The notes under the pieces are model-generated. The model saw only the letters and a program-made list of their open reading frames with translations, ran no database searches and was not told the origin of the DNA. A DNA stretch of 64,000 nucleotides from a virus. Numbering within the stretch: position 1 is the stretch's first letter; every line of letters starts with the position of its first letter. This document shows, piece after piece, positions 25,816 to 34,893 of the stretch. The DNA lies in IMG/VR virus record IMGVR_UViG_3300012931_000001, positions 1 through 64,000 of that record; one strand, 5' to 3'. The translations under genes and the position numbers were made by a program.

Positions 25816-25983
25816 ATGAGCGAAAAAAGTCCAGAAGGAATGAGCCCGTTTATAGCAGTCCTTAATTATCTCGGGAGCGACGAGTACGCAGAGCGAGTTA
25901 AGGCTGAGGCCGACAAGTATTATTCGCATCCCTCTGTTCTTGCTCAAGTGGAAAAACAAAATAAAATCTTAGAAAAATTATGA
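25816..25983 (+). CDS. Uncharacterised small protein
   Basis: 55 residues, charged and helical, four-base stop/start overlap with the following large gene. No family recognised. Confidence 0.5.
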   Translation: MSEKSPEGMSPFIAVLNYLGSDEYAERVKAEADKYYSHPSVLAQVEKQNKILEKL

Positions 25984-27425
25984 ATCAAAAAGAAACCACC
26001 GAAGTAGCCGTAGTAATACTGCCCGAAGAAGTGCAAACCCTCGCTCTCCGCGTATCGGATGAAAAGCGCGAAGAAGTGACCAACACCCTTAGCCAGATAT
26101 TCGCTGGAACAGCGGATTGGAAAAACCAAGTCGAGGCTATCGTCGTCAATGATCCATTTGACAAAATGGGTATGAATCTTGCAAAAACCGCCCGCCTTAA
26201 CGCGAAAAATGCCCGTCTTGCAGCAGAGAAACTAATTGACCAGAAACGCGATGAAGTTCAAGTGCAGATGCTTTCGTTTCAAACCGAGGATAAACTATGG
26301 TTGAAAGCAAAGCAGACCATGCAGATCCTTTTCAAGGAAATCGAGACGATGGCCGAGTATAAGGAAAAAACCGCCGAACGTCACGAAGCGGAGCAGCTGG
26401 AATTACGCACTCAGACCCGCTTGGCGAAAGTGGTAACTGTTAACCCGGAAATAACACGTACCGAAATCGAGTTTATGTCGGAGGCTTCATTTGAAGTGTT
26501 CTATAACGGACTTGTCGCGTCAAAAAAGCAAAAGGAAGAGGAGGCTGCCGCTGAACTGAAAAAGCAGGAAGAGGTTAAGCTTCGCAAACAGCGTGATGAT
26601 GATCGGTTTAAGGTTTTTGCTGGTACGGGGCTTATCTTTACCAATGGGGTGTTCGCTAACGCAGAGGTGAAATATGATTTATCCGAGCTTTGCGAACTCG
26701 ATAATGAAACGTTTGCGTTGAAGGTGCAAGAAGCTACCGATAAAGTGGCTGAATGCAAGGCCGCAGAAATCAAAGAGCAGGAAAGGTTGCGTATAATCGC
26801 CAAGCAGAAAGAAAAGGAATTAGCCGAAGAAAAGGAAAAGGCTGAGCAGGAGCGCAAAAAACAGGAAGATATTCGGAAAAAGGAGACGGAGGAAAAAAAC
26901 ACCCGGTTTGAGGCGAGGAAAAATATAATGATTGGCTTGGGTTTTGAATATTTCGAGGATGCCGAATATAATTTCTCGCTAAAAGGTGTTTGGTCATGTT
27001 TTTATGAGCAGATATATAATCCTTCCGATAAGGAGTTCGAGGCATATATTTCGGATATTAAAAATGCCATTGTCCGTAATGCTGAAAAAGCAAAACAGGA
27101 TGAAGTAATCGCTAAGCAAAAAGCGGAGGCCAGACAGCTCGAAATCGAAGCCGCTAAAAAACAGGCCGAATTAGAAGCTGAACTCGCAGCCCGTAAAAAG
27201 CAGGAAGCGGAGGCCAAGGCCGCAGAGCAGGCGGAAATCGCTGCGCAGGAAAAAGCGCGTCAAGCTGCACTGCTGGCTCCAAGGAAGGAGAAACTGACGA
27301 CATGGATTGACGGACTTTCGCTCAACGCTCCGGCTGGATGCGAAGAGGATGTGCTCGTCGGGGATATACTGATTAAATTCAGCGGGTTCAAGAAGTGGGC
27401 TAAATCGGAGGTGGAAAAATTATAA
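25980..27425 (+). CDS. Large coiled-coil protein beside the exonuclease
   Basis: 481 residues, dominated by Lys/Glu/Ala heptad stretches (about 180-215, 265-310, 370-430) that separate two small globular repeats around FKVFAGTGLIFTNGVF and FEARKNIMIGLGFEYF. The N-terminal part (residues 60-140) resembles DUF1351-like phage proteins found next to recombination genes. It may assist recombination or ssDNA handling; evidence is positional. The two GLGF/GTGL-type repeats suggest an internal duplication. Confidence 0.55.
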   Translation: MNQKETTEVAVVILPEEVQTLALRVSDEKREEVTNTLSQIFAGTADWKNQVEAIVVNDPFDKMGMNLAKTARLNAKNARLAAEKLIDQKRDEVQVQMLSFQTEDKLWLKAKQTMQILFKEIETMAEYKEKTAERHEAEQLELRTQTRLAKVVTVNPEITRTEIEFMSEASFEVFYNGLVASKKQKEEEAAAELKKQEEVKLRKQRDDDRFKVFAGTGLIFTNGVFANAEVKYDLSELCELDNETFALKVQEATDKVAECKAAEIKEQERLRIIAKQKEKELAEEKEKAEQERKKQEDIRKKETEEKNTRFEARKNIMIGLGFEYFEDAEYNFSLKGVWSCFYEQIYNPSDKEFEAYISDIKNAIVRNAEKAKQDEVIAKQKAEARQLEIEAAKKQAELEAELAARKKQEAEAKAAEQAEIAAQEKARQAALLAPRKEKLTTWIDGLSLNAPAGCEEDVLVGDILIKFSGFKKWAKSEVEKL

Positions 27426-27429
27426 GAAT

Positions 27430-27624
27430 ATGGTGTTCCAGAATAACGACCAAGATTATCCGCCCGGCGACAACGAAAAATATTCCGACTGCGAGGATTG
27501 CGGCGGAACTGGACGAATAGAGGATGATGATATTTGTCCGTCTTGTCTTGGTGTCGGATTTACTGAAAACGAAAATGAACCAGATTGGGATAACATAAGA
27601 GACGAACGCAATGAAACACTTTAG
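27430..27624 (+). CDS. DnaJ-type zinc-knuckle protein
   Basis: 64 residues with C-x2-C-G-G-T-G and C-x2-C-L-G-V-G, the CxxCxGxG repeat of DnaJ zinc fingers, in an acidic context. Probably binds one zinc and a protein partner; no J domain present. Confidence 0.55.
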   Translation: MVFQNNDQDYPPGDNEKYSDCEDCGGTGRIEDDDICPSCLGVGFTENENEPDWDNIRDERNETL

Positions 27625-28225
27625 TGACGACCTAATTGTAAAGCACCTGTCCCGTGTCGGCGAATACATGTACCGCAAAGGATTGCGCGATGCTGCTGAA
27701 TCAACCGACATCACTCCGGTCACAGAGTTGATAGAGCTGGACGATGCAAAGCAAACGCTTCGGTTCCTTTACGACGAAGGCGGGGTCGCGATGCAGAAGG
27801 ATTTCTACTGCGACCTCTTGTGCGTCGTTTCAAGGCGCATAGGGGCACTCGCGGTCAGGGAGGCACTGATTGACCACAGCTATCCGAAAAGTGTCTGGCG
27901 TGGCACACCTATGCTGATGAACGCCATGTATAGGGTCGGATTGAGGGACGGGCGCGGACTGGACCAATATGAAGCCAATAGTCTGTTCGAGTCGGTCGGA
28001 AGCGGAGACAAACACAAGCGTATCGGAGCCAGCAATATTTCCACCTCGAAATTCATCGACGAAATGAAGCTGGAACTCAGCCGTATCGAAAGTGAGTGTC
28101 AAAGTTATACCGGATCGGCGGATGCCGGCGCGCTCAGGACTTTCATTTCATCAACGATCGAGCAAAAACGACTCAGAGAAGAAATGGAAAGGGAAGACTA
28201 CTTTTTAAATCTCAGGGACTTATGA
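27611..28225 (+). CDS. Uncharacterised protein
   Basis: 204 residues, largely helical, with a Cys pair in FYCDLLCVVSRR and a charged C-terminal coiled coil (about 170-200). Overlaps both neighbours. No family recognised. Confidence 0.55.
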   Translation: MKHFSDDLIVKHLSRVGEYMYRKGLRDAAESTDITPVTELIELDDAKQTLRFLYDEGGVAMQKDFYCDLLCVVSRRIGALAVREALIDHSYPKSVWRGTPMLMNAMYRVGLRDGRGLDQYEANSLFESVGSGDKHKRIGASNISTSKFIDEMKLELSRIESECQSYTGSADAGALRTFISSTIEQKRLREEMEREDYFLNLRDL

Positions 28226-28527
28226 CACTTGAACACAATCTGTCAGACTGCAAGAACCGGGGTATGCTTATACCGTTCGGCTTGTATAAAAATTCATTCC
28301 TGCATGAGGTGAGCCCCGGCGAGATACTCGAAACAATGGATGACCCACCTGTTCGGATACGGGTCCTTGCCATTTCTGTCGTACAGGCAAAAAGTGAGTC
28401 GACGAATGCCATATCCATGCTCCTGTATGGGCAGCCGATTGAGTCCATCATGGACATCATGCGCCGGAACTGGAAGCACGAGGTCGGGCAAGACTCATTG
28501 TTCCTGCTTACATACGACATCGCATGA
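28222..28527 (+). CDS. Uncharacterised protein
   Basis: 101 residues from ATG 28222; a longer frame upstream would run inside the preceding gene. A mixed alpha/beta protein with VRIRVLAISVVQ strands. No family recognised. Confidence 0.5.
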   Translation: MTLEHNLSDCKNRGMLIPFGLYKNSFLHEVSPGEILETMDDPPVRIRVLAISVVQAKSESTNAISMLLYGQPIESIMDIMRRNWKHEVGQDSLFLLTYDIA

Positions 28528-28814
28528 TAACCGTAAAACATAAATTCCAGCCACGGATGTTCGTTCCGTGGTCGTCCATATCCGGGAACATTGCTTTTAT
28601 GCACGGCGAAGACAAGGAGATCGAGACCGCAGACGGAATCGCGTGTGCGGTAAAAAAATATACGGAAATTCACATCCTGTCGCAAGAAGCGACCGAGCTG
28701 GTATCCGAATTATACGACATGCAGGTCATGTCGTTTTTGAGGCTGTGGTACAAGAAATGTCCGTGGCTGAGCGAGATGTGGTTTGTTTATCTGGAACTTA
28801 AAAAAAATGAGTAA
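28524..28814 (+). CDS. Uncharacterised protein
   Basis: 96 residues; strand-rich N-terminus, helical C-terminus with W/F/Y. It precedes and overlaps the SF2 helicase by eight bases. No family recognised. Confidence 0.5.
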   Translation: MITVKHKFQPRMFVPWSSISGNIAFMHGEDKEIETADGIACAVKKYTEIHILSQEATELVSELYDMQVMSFLRLWYKKCPWLSEMWFVYLELKKNE

Positions 28815-30372
28815 CCCTCTAACCCCTCTCCTTCTCCGCCCATACCAGCAGCGTATCATCGAGGCGACCACCCAATCTATGTTAAAAAACAATAGGCGGG
28901 GTGATCGCCATATTGGGGTGTACGCTCCTTGCGGATCCGGCAAGAGCGTGTTGGCCGCATTTATGGCTCAAAACTCTGCAATAAAAGGAAACAGGACGCT
29001 TATTCTTACGCACAGGGCAGAGATTTTAAAGCAGAATTTTTTCAAGATGGAAATGCTTAGGCTTGACGTTTCGTTTATCAACGCGAACGTGACGAAAATT
29101 CCAACATCACAGATTGTGTGCGCGATGGTTCAAACGCTTCGGTCGAGATGTGAAAGCGAAAGGCGGGCTGAGGAGTATATCGAGTTCATCGGATCGTTCG
29201 ATTTTATCATCATCGATGAGGCGCATCGCGCAGAACATGATATGATGTTTAAATATTTTAAAAAAAACGCGTGGGTCGTCGGGCTTTCGGCGACTTGGCT
29301 TAGGTCTGGAAACCAGAAGCAGTTGCGTGATTTTTATTTTGATATTGTCGCTCCGGTAACGCCATCTGAACTGATTGGCTTAGGCCACATCCTTCCGTCG
29401 GAAAATTATATTTTCGATGCCCCAAAACTCGATGATGTTGCAGTGGATTATTCATCTGGGGATTATAATCAAAAACAATTGCAGTCAAGGTTTGCTAAAC
29501 CTGAGCGTTATTCTGGAATTATCGAAAATTACAAAAGGATCTGCCCTGGTAAAAAGGTAATTATTTTCACTACCGGATCACTTCATTGTATTGGGTTGAC
29601 TAAAGAATTCTGCGATGCTGGTATAAAAGCCAAGTATCTTTTGTCTGAACGAAACCCTGATACTGACGCACGGTACTCAGGGGAACGCAGCGTTGTGTTA
29701 AATGAATTAAAGAGTGGTGACATAACGGCTCTTATCTCGGTCGAGATGATTTCAACGGGGCTTGATATGCCTGAACTTGAAGCCGTGATACTTGACTATT
29801 CCACCCAGTCATACACTAAGTATCAGCAATCGGTGAATAGGCCATGCCGTCCGTTTGGAGGGCAAAAATCGTTTTTTGTTTTGGATTTCGGCTCTAACGT
29901 ACAAATCTACGGGAAGCCTGAAGCGGATCCTATAATGTCGCTATTTCATAAAGTTGGGGGAGGAGGGGTGGCGCCATCGAAAGTCTGCCCAGATGACCGC
30001 CAAGATAGCGAAGGCCGTACTGGATGCGGTCGGATATGGCCAATCTCGACGATGATTTGCCCTCGGTGCGGTTTTACGTGGCTGACCGATAAGCAACAGT
30101 ATGAAGTAACCCTTACAAAGATGGTTGAGAATATTGATTATGCGAATGAGACCATTCCGCAATTCTGTGCCAGGATGAAACTAAGAGGATGGGAGAATAA
30201 ATGGATACTTCAGAATATCTGCAAAAAGAATAAGGATAACCAGAAGAAAGCATTTCTTGAAGCAATAAAAGTACTCAGGGGGAAGAATGGCGAAATGATA
30301 AGCCCGTGGTACTGGAAGACATTCAGCGCGATATATTTAAAGGAAAAAAAGGGGGAAGAGCCGCAAACCTAA
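28807..30372 (+). CDS. SF2 DEAH-type helicase with zinc finger
   Basis: 521 residues from ATG 28807 (MSNPLTPL). RecA domain 1: RPYQQ, Walker A APCGSGKS at 40-47, LTHR, DEAH at about 138-141 and motif III LSAT. Domain 2: VIIFTTGS, MISTGLDMPELEAVI (motif V) and QSVNRPCRP (motif VI-like). A C-terminal zinc finger of four Cys (C-P-D, C-G, C-P-R-C-G; about 395-425) follows. Acts in DNA unwinding or branch processing in phage replication or recombination. It is last in the early operon and overlaps the HNH gene end by four bases. Confidence 0.85.
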   Translation: MSNPLTPLLLRPYQQRIIEATTQSMLKNNRRGDRHIGVYAPCGSGKSVLAAFMAQNSAIKGNRTLILTHRAEILKQNFFKMEMLRLDVSFINANVTKIPTSQIVCAMVQTLRSRCESERRAEEYIEFIGSFDFIIIDEAHRAEHDMMFKYFKKNAWVVGLSATWLRSGNQKQLRDFYFDIVAPVTPSELIGLGHILPSENYIFDAPKLDDVAVDYSSGDYNQKQLQSRFAKPERYSGIIENYKRICPGKKVIIFTTGSLHCIGLTKEFCDAGIKAKYLLSERNPDTDARYSGERSVVLNELKSGDITALISVEMISTGLDMPELEAVILDYSTQSYTKYQQSVNRPCRPFGGQKSFFVLDFGSNVQIYGKPEADPIMSLFHKVGGGGVAPSKVCPDDRQDSEGRTGCGRIWPISTMICPRCGFTWLTDKQQYEVTLTKMVENIDYANETIPQFCARMKLRGWENKWILQNICKKNKDNQKKAFLEAIKVLRGKNGEMISPWYWKTFSAIYLKEKKGEEPQT

Positions 30373-30911
30373 ACTACATTTTTTCGTAATACACTTAACG
30401 CGCTTTGGTAAGCAATCGAGGCTAGCTCTTCTGATAAAAATGTTCCGATATATCTAGTTTTTCCATTAATATAGATAGTAGAAATCCACCCACCCCCACC
30501 GCTTTGTTTAGAAACACCAATATACTTGGATGTAAATAAATGATTATTTTTTCTATAGCAAATGGATGAGTTTTCCCTCTGTGTTACTATTTCTATATTA
30601 TCAATGGTATTTTTTAATTTATCTCCATTTATATGGTTTATCACTAGCTGGTATCCACACGGTTTGTGGTTTAAAAAGGCCATTGCCATTAATTGATGAA
30701 TTGAAAAATTTTTATGCTTCTTCTCTTTACATAAAACAACATAATAGTACCCACGACTATCGAGGCACTGCTTTAAAATCCTCTCACCTACAGGCTGAAT
30801 CCCATAAGTATTTCTCACTACAACCCTTGCAATGCTTTTTACATTTGAAAAATTACTTATCTCATACAGTCCTTCATACCCAGGTATATCTTTCCAAACT
30901 TCTTCTTCCAT
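30369..30911 (-). CDS. NUMOD4-HNH endonuclease with AP2-like tail
   Basis: 180 residues from ATG 30911. An N-terminal NUMOD4-like EVWKDIPGYEGLYEISNFSNVKS, the HNH core VINHINGDKLKNTIDNIEIVT (about 98-118), and a C-terminal AP2-like beta sheet (WISTIYINGKTRYIGTF) typical of phage homing endonucleases. It cuts DNA at a recognition site and spreads as a selfish gene. It stands at the end of two converging operons. Confidence 0.85.
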   Translation of the reverse strand: MEEEVWKDIPGYEGLYEISNFSNVKSIARVVVRNTYGIQPVGERILKQCLDSRGYYYVVLCKEKKHKNFSIHQLMAMAFLNHKPCGYQLVINHINGDKLKNTIDNIEIVTQRENSSICYRKNNHLFTSKYIGVSKQSGGGGWISTIYINGKTRYIGTFLSEELASIAYQSALSVLRKNVV

Positions 30912-31052
30912 AACAATAAAAACGCCCCCAATCAAATCATCGGGGTTCGACTACCGAATCAATGAAAGAGGGCTTAAAAGGTTAATTGCTATTGTCGAAC
31001 CGCAATTTATTCTACAAAGATAGCAAGTATTTACGACAGAAAAAATATATTA

Positions 31053-31508
31053 CTATTCTTTTTCTTCTTTCACTTCATACTTCACAACGCTCAGTATCGG
31101 CGTCTCCTCGATCTTCACAACTTCATAGTCGCTTAATGTTCCCTTCATGCCGTCTTCGAGCCTGTCACGTGCTGATTCCAGATCAGATGCCTGCACGAGC
31201 ATGGTTGAGGCTGTGCGCTTCTCTTTGCCCTTCTCTGCGTCGAGAACCACGAACACGACCTTGGCCTTATAGAACTTGTCGCCCTCTGCATTCTCAAAGA
31301 TTTCACAGAACTTAGTGCGCTTCAACGCGGATACCGTGAACTCACCGGTGATGTAGGGCTTTGCGACTTCAATAGTCCTCGCCTCCGCCTCTGCGAAGCT
31401 CATTGCGTCAATCAGGTAAACGTCGGTCTGACGTTTTTGTTTGCCATCATCCGTGCCGATCCGGTCATACTGGATACGGGATTCAAAAAAACAGTTAAAT
31501 GCAATCAT
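31053..31508 (-). CDS. DUF4494-like phage protein
   Basis: 151 residues: the strand-rich N-terminus with YLIDAMSFAEAEART and the middle KAKVVFVVLD resemble the DUF4494 family seen beside SSB-like genes in Bacteroidetes phages. Function unknown. Last gene of the leftward replication operon before the HNH gene. Confidence 0.6.
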   Translation of the reverse strand: MIAFNCFFESRIQYDRIGTDDGKQKRQTDVYLIDAMSFAEAEARTIEVAKPYITGEFTVSALKRTKFCEIFENAEGDKFYKAKVVFVVLDAEKGKEKRTASTMLVQASDLESARDRLEDGMKGTLSDYEVVKIEETPILSVVKYEVKEEKE

Positions 31509-31533
31509 TTTTTTAGTTTATGTTAATTAATTA

Positions 31534-31914
31534 CTAAAAAGGAAGCTTATCTGATTCCGGTTGCGGAGGAAATGGGTTTGATTCCGTATTTCCCTGCGGT
31601 GCTTGCGGTTTTTGTCCGATCGGTTCGTTGTCCATGCGATCGGATTCGACAGACCACGCATTATTTTCACCAAATACACGGGTTTCTTGCGTGGCGGGGT
31701 CAAGCCATTCATTCGTCCTCATGCTAAACTTGATCTTTACAATCTCACCCTCGTTCGGGGTCGCTGCGTTTTTACCAAGTTTGAACATCGCCGATTGCGG
31801 ATATTGACCGTCAGTTTCCTCAACCCAAATTTCGGTAGAAGTCCAACTGCCGCTTCCGTCTTTTTTTGTACCAGTCTTTGTGAAAATCTTCTTCACTCGT
31901 CCAATAAATTCCAT
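31534..31914 (-). CDS. ssb: Single-stranded DNA-binding protein (DUF3127-like)
   Basis: 126 residues: one OB-type domain (residues 1-85; FIGRVKKIF, STEIWVEETD, EIVKIKFSM) and a disordered Gln/Pro tail ending in DKLPF, like the DDLPF protein-binding tip of bacterial SSB. The family is a DUF3127-type SSB found in Bacteroidetes. It protects single strands in replication and recombination and is in the same operon as primase and helicase. Confidence 0.7.
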   Translation of the reverse strand: MEFIGRVKKIFTKTGTKKDGSGSWTSTEIWVEETDGQYPQSAMFKLGKNAATPNEGEIVKIKFSMRTNEWLDPATQETRVFGENNAWSVESDRMDNEPIGQKPQAPQGNTESNPFPPQPESDKLPF

Positions 31915-31972
31915 ACTTTTTTTGTTTTATTTTTCCCTACTTACGGCATCGGGTTTCCGTTTTTGTTATAAA

Positions 31973-32416
31973 TTAATTTTCTAAATAGAAGATGTCACTG
32001 CTTGGCTTCCAGAATTTTTCATCAAAACACGACCGAAGTCCTTCTACAAGATCTCCGCGATTATAAGCATTATTTTCTTTTAAAAATACGCCAAAAAACT
32101 CCGAAATAAACAATACAGAACCCTCTTCCTTTGTGCTATCCATAATCAAAGGAAATTTAGAAAACGATGCCCCGGCCTCATTAAAAAGAATAATATCATC
32201 GTTATTATTCCGAATAGATACCCTCCCCTTAAAATAATCATCAAACGCCACCCCGTCATTTTTTAATAATGGAGCGTAGGAGGCCATTCCATTTGTGAAA
32301 ATAATGGCGCCTGATTTTCCAATAAACCATGCGACTCGATCCGGATAAAAGCTGTGACCGATGAGAGCGTTTCGTTTAAAAACGTCAACCCCGATGTTTC
32401 CAATACTTACGTCCAT
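31973..32416 (-). CDS. Uncharacterised protein
   Basis: 147 residues, beta-rich with a regular strand and turn pattern (VAWFIGKSGAIIFTNG). No family recognised. Confidence 0.55.
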   Translation of the reverse strand: MDVSIGNIGVDVFKRNALIGHSFYPDRVAWFIGKSGAIIFTNGMASYAPLLKNDGVAFDDYFKGRVSIRNNNDDIILFNEAGASFSKFPLIMDSTKEEGSVLFISEFFGVFLKENNAYNRGDLVEGLRSCFDEKFWKPSSDIFYLEN

Positions 32417-32440
32417 ATTTTTTTTGTTTTTTTGTTTTTC

Positions 32441-32683
32441 CTACTCTTGAAGATTTTCGGATTTCTCTTTTTCCAGATAGTATTCCCTTATGGCAATCCA
32501 GTCAATTTCCTCGCCAGTGAATGGGCTAAACCTGAATACTATAAAATCGTTAACCATTTTTAGGTTGCAGTATTGCAGCATCGTTATTTTCGACCTTTTC
32601 GAGTGTATTTCAAGTTCGGAAAGTGCCACAAGGGCTTGATAACTCTCGCAAATGACCATCCCTACGGTAAGTTGTTTATTCAT
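32441..32683 (-). CDS. Uncharacterised protein
   Basis: 80 residues, one helical and one strand-rich half, acidic C-terminus. No family recognised. Confidence 0.5.
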   Translation of the reverse strand: MNKQLTVGMVICESYQALVALSELEIHSKRSKITMLQYCNLKMVNDFIVFRFSPFTGEEIDWIAIREYYLEKEKSENLQE

Positions 32684-32748
32684 CTTCTTTTTTTGTTGTT
32701 GGTTTAATTTATTTTGTGTTTGGAGATTGGTCGGGCGGGCGTTTAAAT

Positions 32749-33381
32749 TTACTCCCCATCCTGTTTTTCCTTTCTACTTAGTTGCGTTTTGTAATCAAAA
32801 AATATCCCATTTTCGTTGGCATATTTTTTATAGTTGCAAATCTCGCATTCGTCAACACACTCTTTTTCGCAAAAAGCCTTATACCTGCATGGGCTATCAC
32901 ATATTTCAGGAAGGTAACGGCGAGGAGGCTCCGATGTCTTATTCATTTGAATATCCTTCATCATTTTTGTCATTATCGTCTTGAAGGCGTCCTGGTAATT
33001 CGCATTGTTCTGGTCCGACAAAATCCCCTGCAAATCCTTCATCACGTTCGGGATCATGTCGGCGAGCTGCTCGTCGATGCTTTTTTCGACCACCGGCTCG
33101 ACTTCGATTCCAAGTTCTTCCTCGGTGAACTCGTCCGGGAAATACCATTTTCGCAACTGCATTTTTCGCTGCTCAAGGTATTCCTTTCCATCGGATGAAC
33201 TCATCAGGGCGTTCGCCTTTTGTGACATCTTCGCGGGGGATTCGGTGGACATGAAGACCATCGCGTACAGCGCGGAAGCATATTCGCCTGTCGTTATGGT
33301 CAGGTCAAGGAAGAACTTGTGCCGGGGTTTCAGTTGCCAATGCTTATCATCCGGTGGCTGGGGTAGTTTGAGAGTTTTCAT
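32749..33381 (-). CDS. Protein with C-terminal cysteine cluster; possible small terminase
   Basis: 210 residues. The first half (HWQLKPRHKFFLDL, SQKANALMSSSDGKEYLEQRKMQL) has the helix and tail pattern of some small terminase subunits, which bind pac sites. The C-terminal third has a six-cysteine cluster (C-x3-C, C-x3-C, C-x2-C) that would bind zinc or iron-sulfur. Position in the replication operon argues against a terminase, yet no other small terminase candidate stands out. Confidence 0.45.
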   Translation of the reverse strand: MKTLKLPQPPDDKHWQLKPRHKFFLDLTITTGEYASALYAMVFMSTESPAKMSQKANALMSSSDGKEYLEQRKMQLRKWYFPDEFTEEELGIEVEPVVEKSIDEQLADMIPNVMKDLQGILSDQNNANYQDAFKTIMTKMMKDIQMNKTSEPPRRYLPEICDSPCRYKAFCEKECVDECEICNYKKYANENGIFFDYKTQLSRKEKQDGE

Positions 33382-33530
33382 TTTTCTTTATGTTTATGTT
33401 TATGCACAAAAATGCGCAATAATCGGATGGCATTCAATAGCTTCAAGTTTTTGCATGGAGTGATAGCATTAGTCACGACTATGATGCAGCGCAGAAGCAT
33501 GGCGTAGTCGGAGTTGGAGATTTGTTTCAT
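33378..33530 (-). CDS. Small basic protein between two coupled genes
   Basis: 50 residues with four-base overlaps on both sides, so clearly an expressed operon member. Hydrophobic first half (LLRCIIVVTNAI), basic His/Lys C-terminus (VHKHKHKHKEK-like). Role unknown. Confidence 0.5.
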   Translation of the reverse strand: MKQISNSDYAMLLRCIIVVTNAITPCKNLKLLNAIRLLRIFVHKHKHKEK

Positions 33531-34171
33531 AGGTTGAGTAGATATTCCGTATACTGGGTTGCAATTGCATTCGCAATACCTTTGAAGGTTTTTGATCTCG
33601 CTTTTCTTCTTTCTTCTTTTGGTAGTTTAAGCGTTTCAAAATGCAATTTCCCATCCGTCCTACCAGATTTGTGCATTATAATATTTGGTTCGACAATATT
33701 TGTATATTTAAGTTTCGGAAGACTTTTAAGCCAAAGGCATGTCCCCTTCCGTTCCGCGTCTCCAAAATGATATGGATGTATAATCTGGTCTGGCTTCCTA
33801 TATCTTGTGCTCATTATCCCGATAGGGTTCTCTATGGCAATATGTTTTATGTTCGCATTCGCCAGATTCATAAAAAACTCAACCGCTTTTTCCCTATCAT
33901 CATGTATGGTTGGGAACCGCTCCGAATATTCAGGTTTATAGTATTTATTTGCAGCCACGGTTAATCTGGTACATTCAGGATGCGCAATCATTAAATCCCA
34001 CCCATCATTTATAACCTCGAAAACATCCCGCTGTATATGCCACTCCGGATGTCCACCGCTGCACGGGAGCAGATCGCAGCTATACGCCTCTATTCCTAAT
34101 TTGCGAAACTCAATACATACAGCCTGAGATTCCTCGCACGCCACCAAGACCCTGATTTCTTCTTTTTTCAT
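33527..34171 (-). CDS. Cytosine-C5 DNA methyltransferase-like protein
   Basis: 214 residues from ATG 34171. An N-terminal SAM-site segment RVLVACEESQAVCIEF with a following DLLPCSGG, and the motif HPECT at about 75-79 in the place of the PPCQ or HPPCT catalytic motif, with the Cys kept. A later IENPIGIMSTRYRKPDQIIHPY resembles the ENPxG and downstream motifs of phage DNA cytosine methyltransferases. It may methylate phage DNA to evade restriction. The E for P replacement next to the catalytic Cys is unusual and may alter activity. Confidence 0.65.
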   Translation of the reverse strand: MKKEEIRVLVACEESQAVCIEFRKLGIEAYSCDLLPCSGGHPEWHIQRDVFEVINDGWDLMIAHPECTRLTVAANKYYKPEYSERFPTIHDDREKAVEFFMNLANANIKHIAIENPIGIMSTRYRKPDQIIHPYHFGDAERKGTCLWLKSLPKLKYTNIVEPNIIMHKSGRTDGKLHFETLKLPKEERRKARSKTFKGIANAIATQYTEYLLNL

Positions 34172-34172
34172 A

Positions 34173-34589
34173 TTATATAAATTTATTTCTATCCCACACA
34201 AAAGACCCTGTCTTAACCTTTTCCAGATACGCCAAGACTTTGCGCGGGTCAATCCATACGGGGCGTCCTTGGATGATTGATTTGAACTGCTCGAAGTCGT
34301 CACAGAAACCGCCGCAGTCACAAACTTCAAGGATCCATTTTGCCTGGTTTGTGACGCGCGAAACCGTGTGGCTTTCACCCGGATATTTCATTTCGATCCC
34401 AATCAATCCCCGCCCTTTCGGCTCATATTTCAGTAGGTCAGAAACTCCGACGGTCATTCCGAGAGAGTTCTTCGCCCCGGTGTTTGCGCCCTCGTTAAAA
34501 GTGGCCCAAAGAAAGTGAATATCTTGATACCACTCGTTTCTGTACCATTTCACACATTCTGCTTGTAATCTACCTTCGGGTTGTGCCAC
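34173..34589 (-). CDS. VRR-NUC type nuclease
   Basis: 138 residues of the PD-(D/E)xK fold: E-x2-LQAE at the N-terminus (residues 5-11), GVSDLL as the catalytic Asp segment, and IGIEMKYPG as E-x-K, then QAKWI. This fits VRR-NUC nucleases such as phage Holliday junction resolvases, which cut branched DNA. It is next to the DNA methyltransferase and primase. Confidence 0.75.
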   Translation of the reverse strand: MAQPEGRLQAECVKWYRNEWYQDIHFLWATFNEGANTGAKNSLGMTVGVSDLLKYEPKGRGLIGIEMKYPGESHTVSRVTNQAKWILEVCDCGGFCDDFEQFKSIIQGRPVWIDPRKVLAYLEKVKTGSFVWDRNKFI

Positions 34590-34592
34590 AGT

Positions 34593-34886
34593 TTATTTTA
34601 TTTCTAATAAAATAAGAACGGCTGTTCGATAAACTAATCTCTTTGCAGTCAAGTATAAATTTCCAAAATCTGGCCTGCTCATCACATTTTTAGCCCACCA
34701 TTGGAAGTCTTCCTGCTTGTCAAGGAAATCAGTTACATATCTGGCTGATATATTTTTAGGCTCAGGTAGGTTTCCGTTATTTACGAGCCTGCAAATCTCG
34801 ACGCTCATCCAGTTGTCAATACTTTCGTCCCACGCTGAGTGTGATTCATCAATATTATACTTTTTAAAAAGCTCTTGCTTTGTCAT
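34593..34886 (-). CDS. Uncharacterised protein
   Basis: 97 residues, all helical, Trp and Asp-rich. Sits between the primase-like gene and the VRR-NUC gene. No family recognised. Confidence 0.5.
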   Translation of the reverse strand: MTKQELFKKYNIDESHSAWDESIDNWMSVEICRLVNNGNLPEPKNISARYVTDFLDKQEDFQWWAKNVMSRPDFGNLYLTAKRLVYRTAVLILLEIK

Positions 34887-34893
34887 TTTTTTT

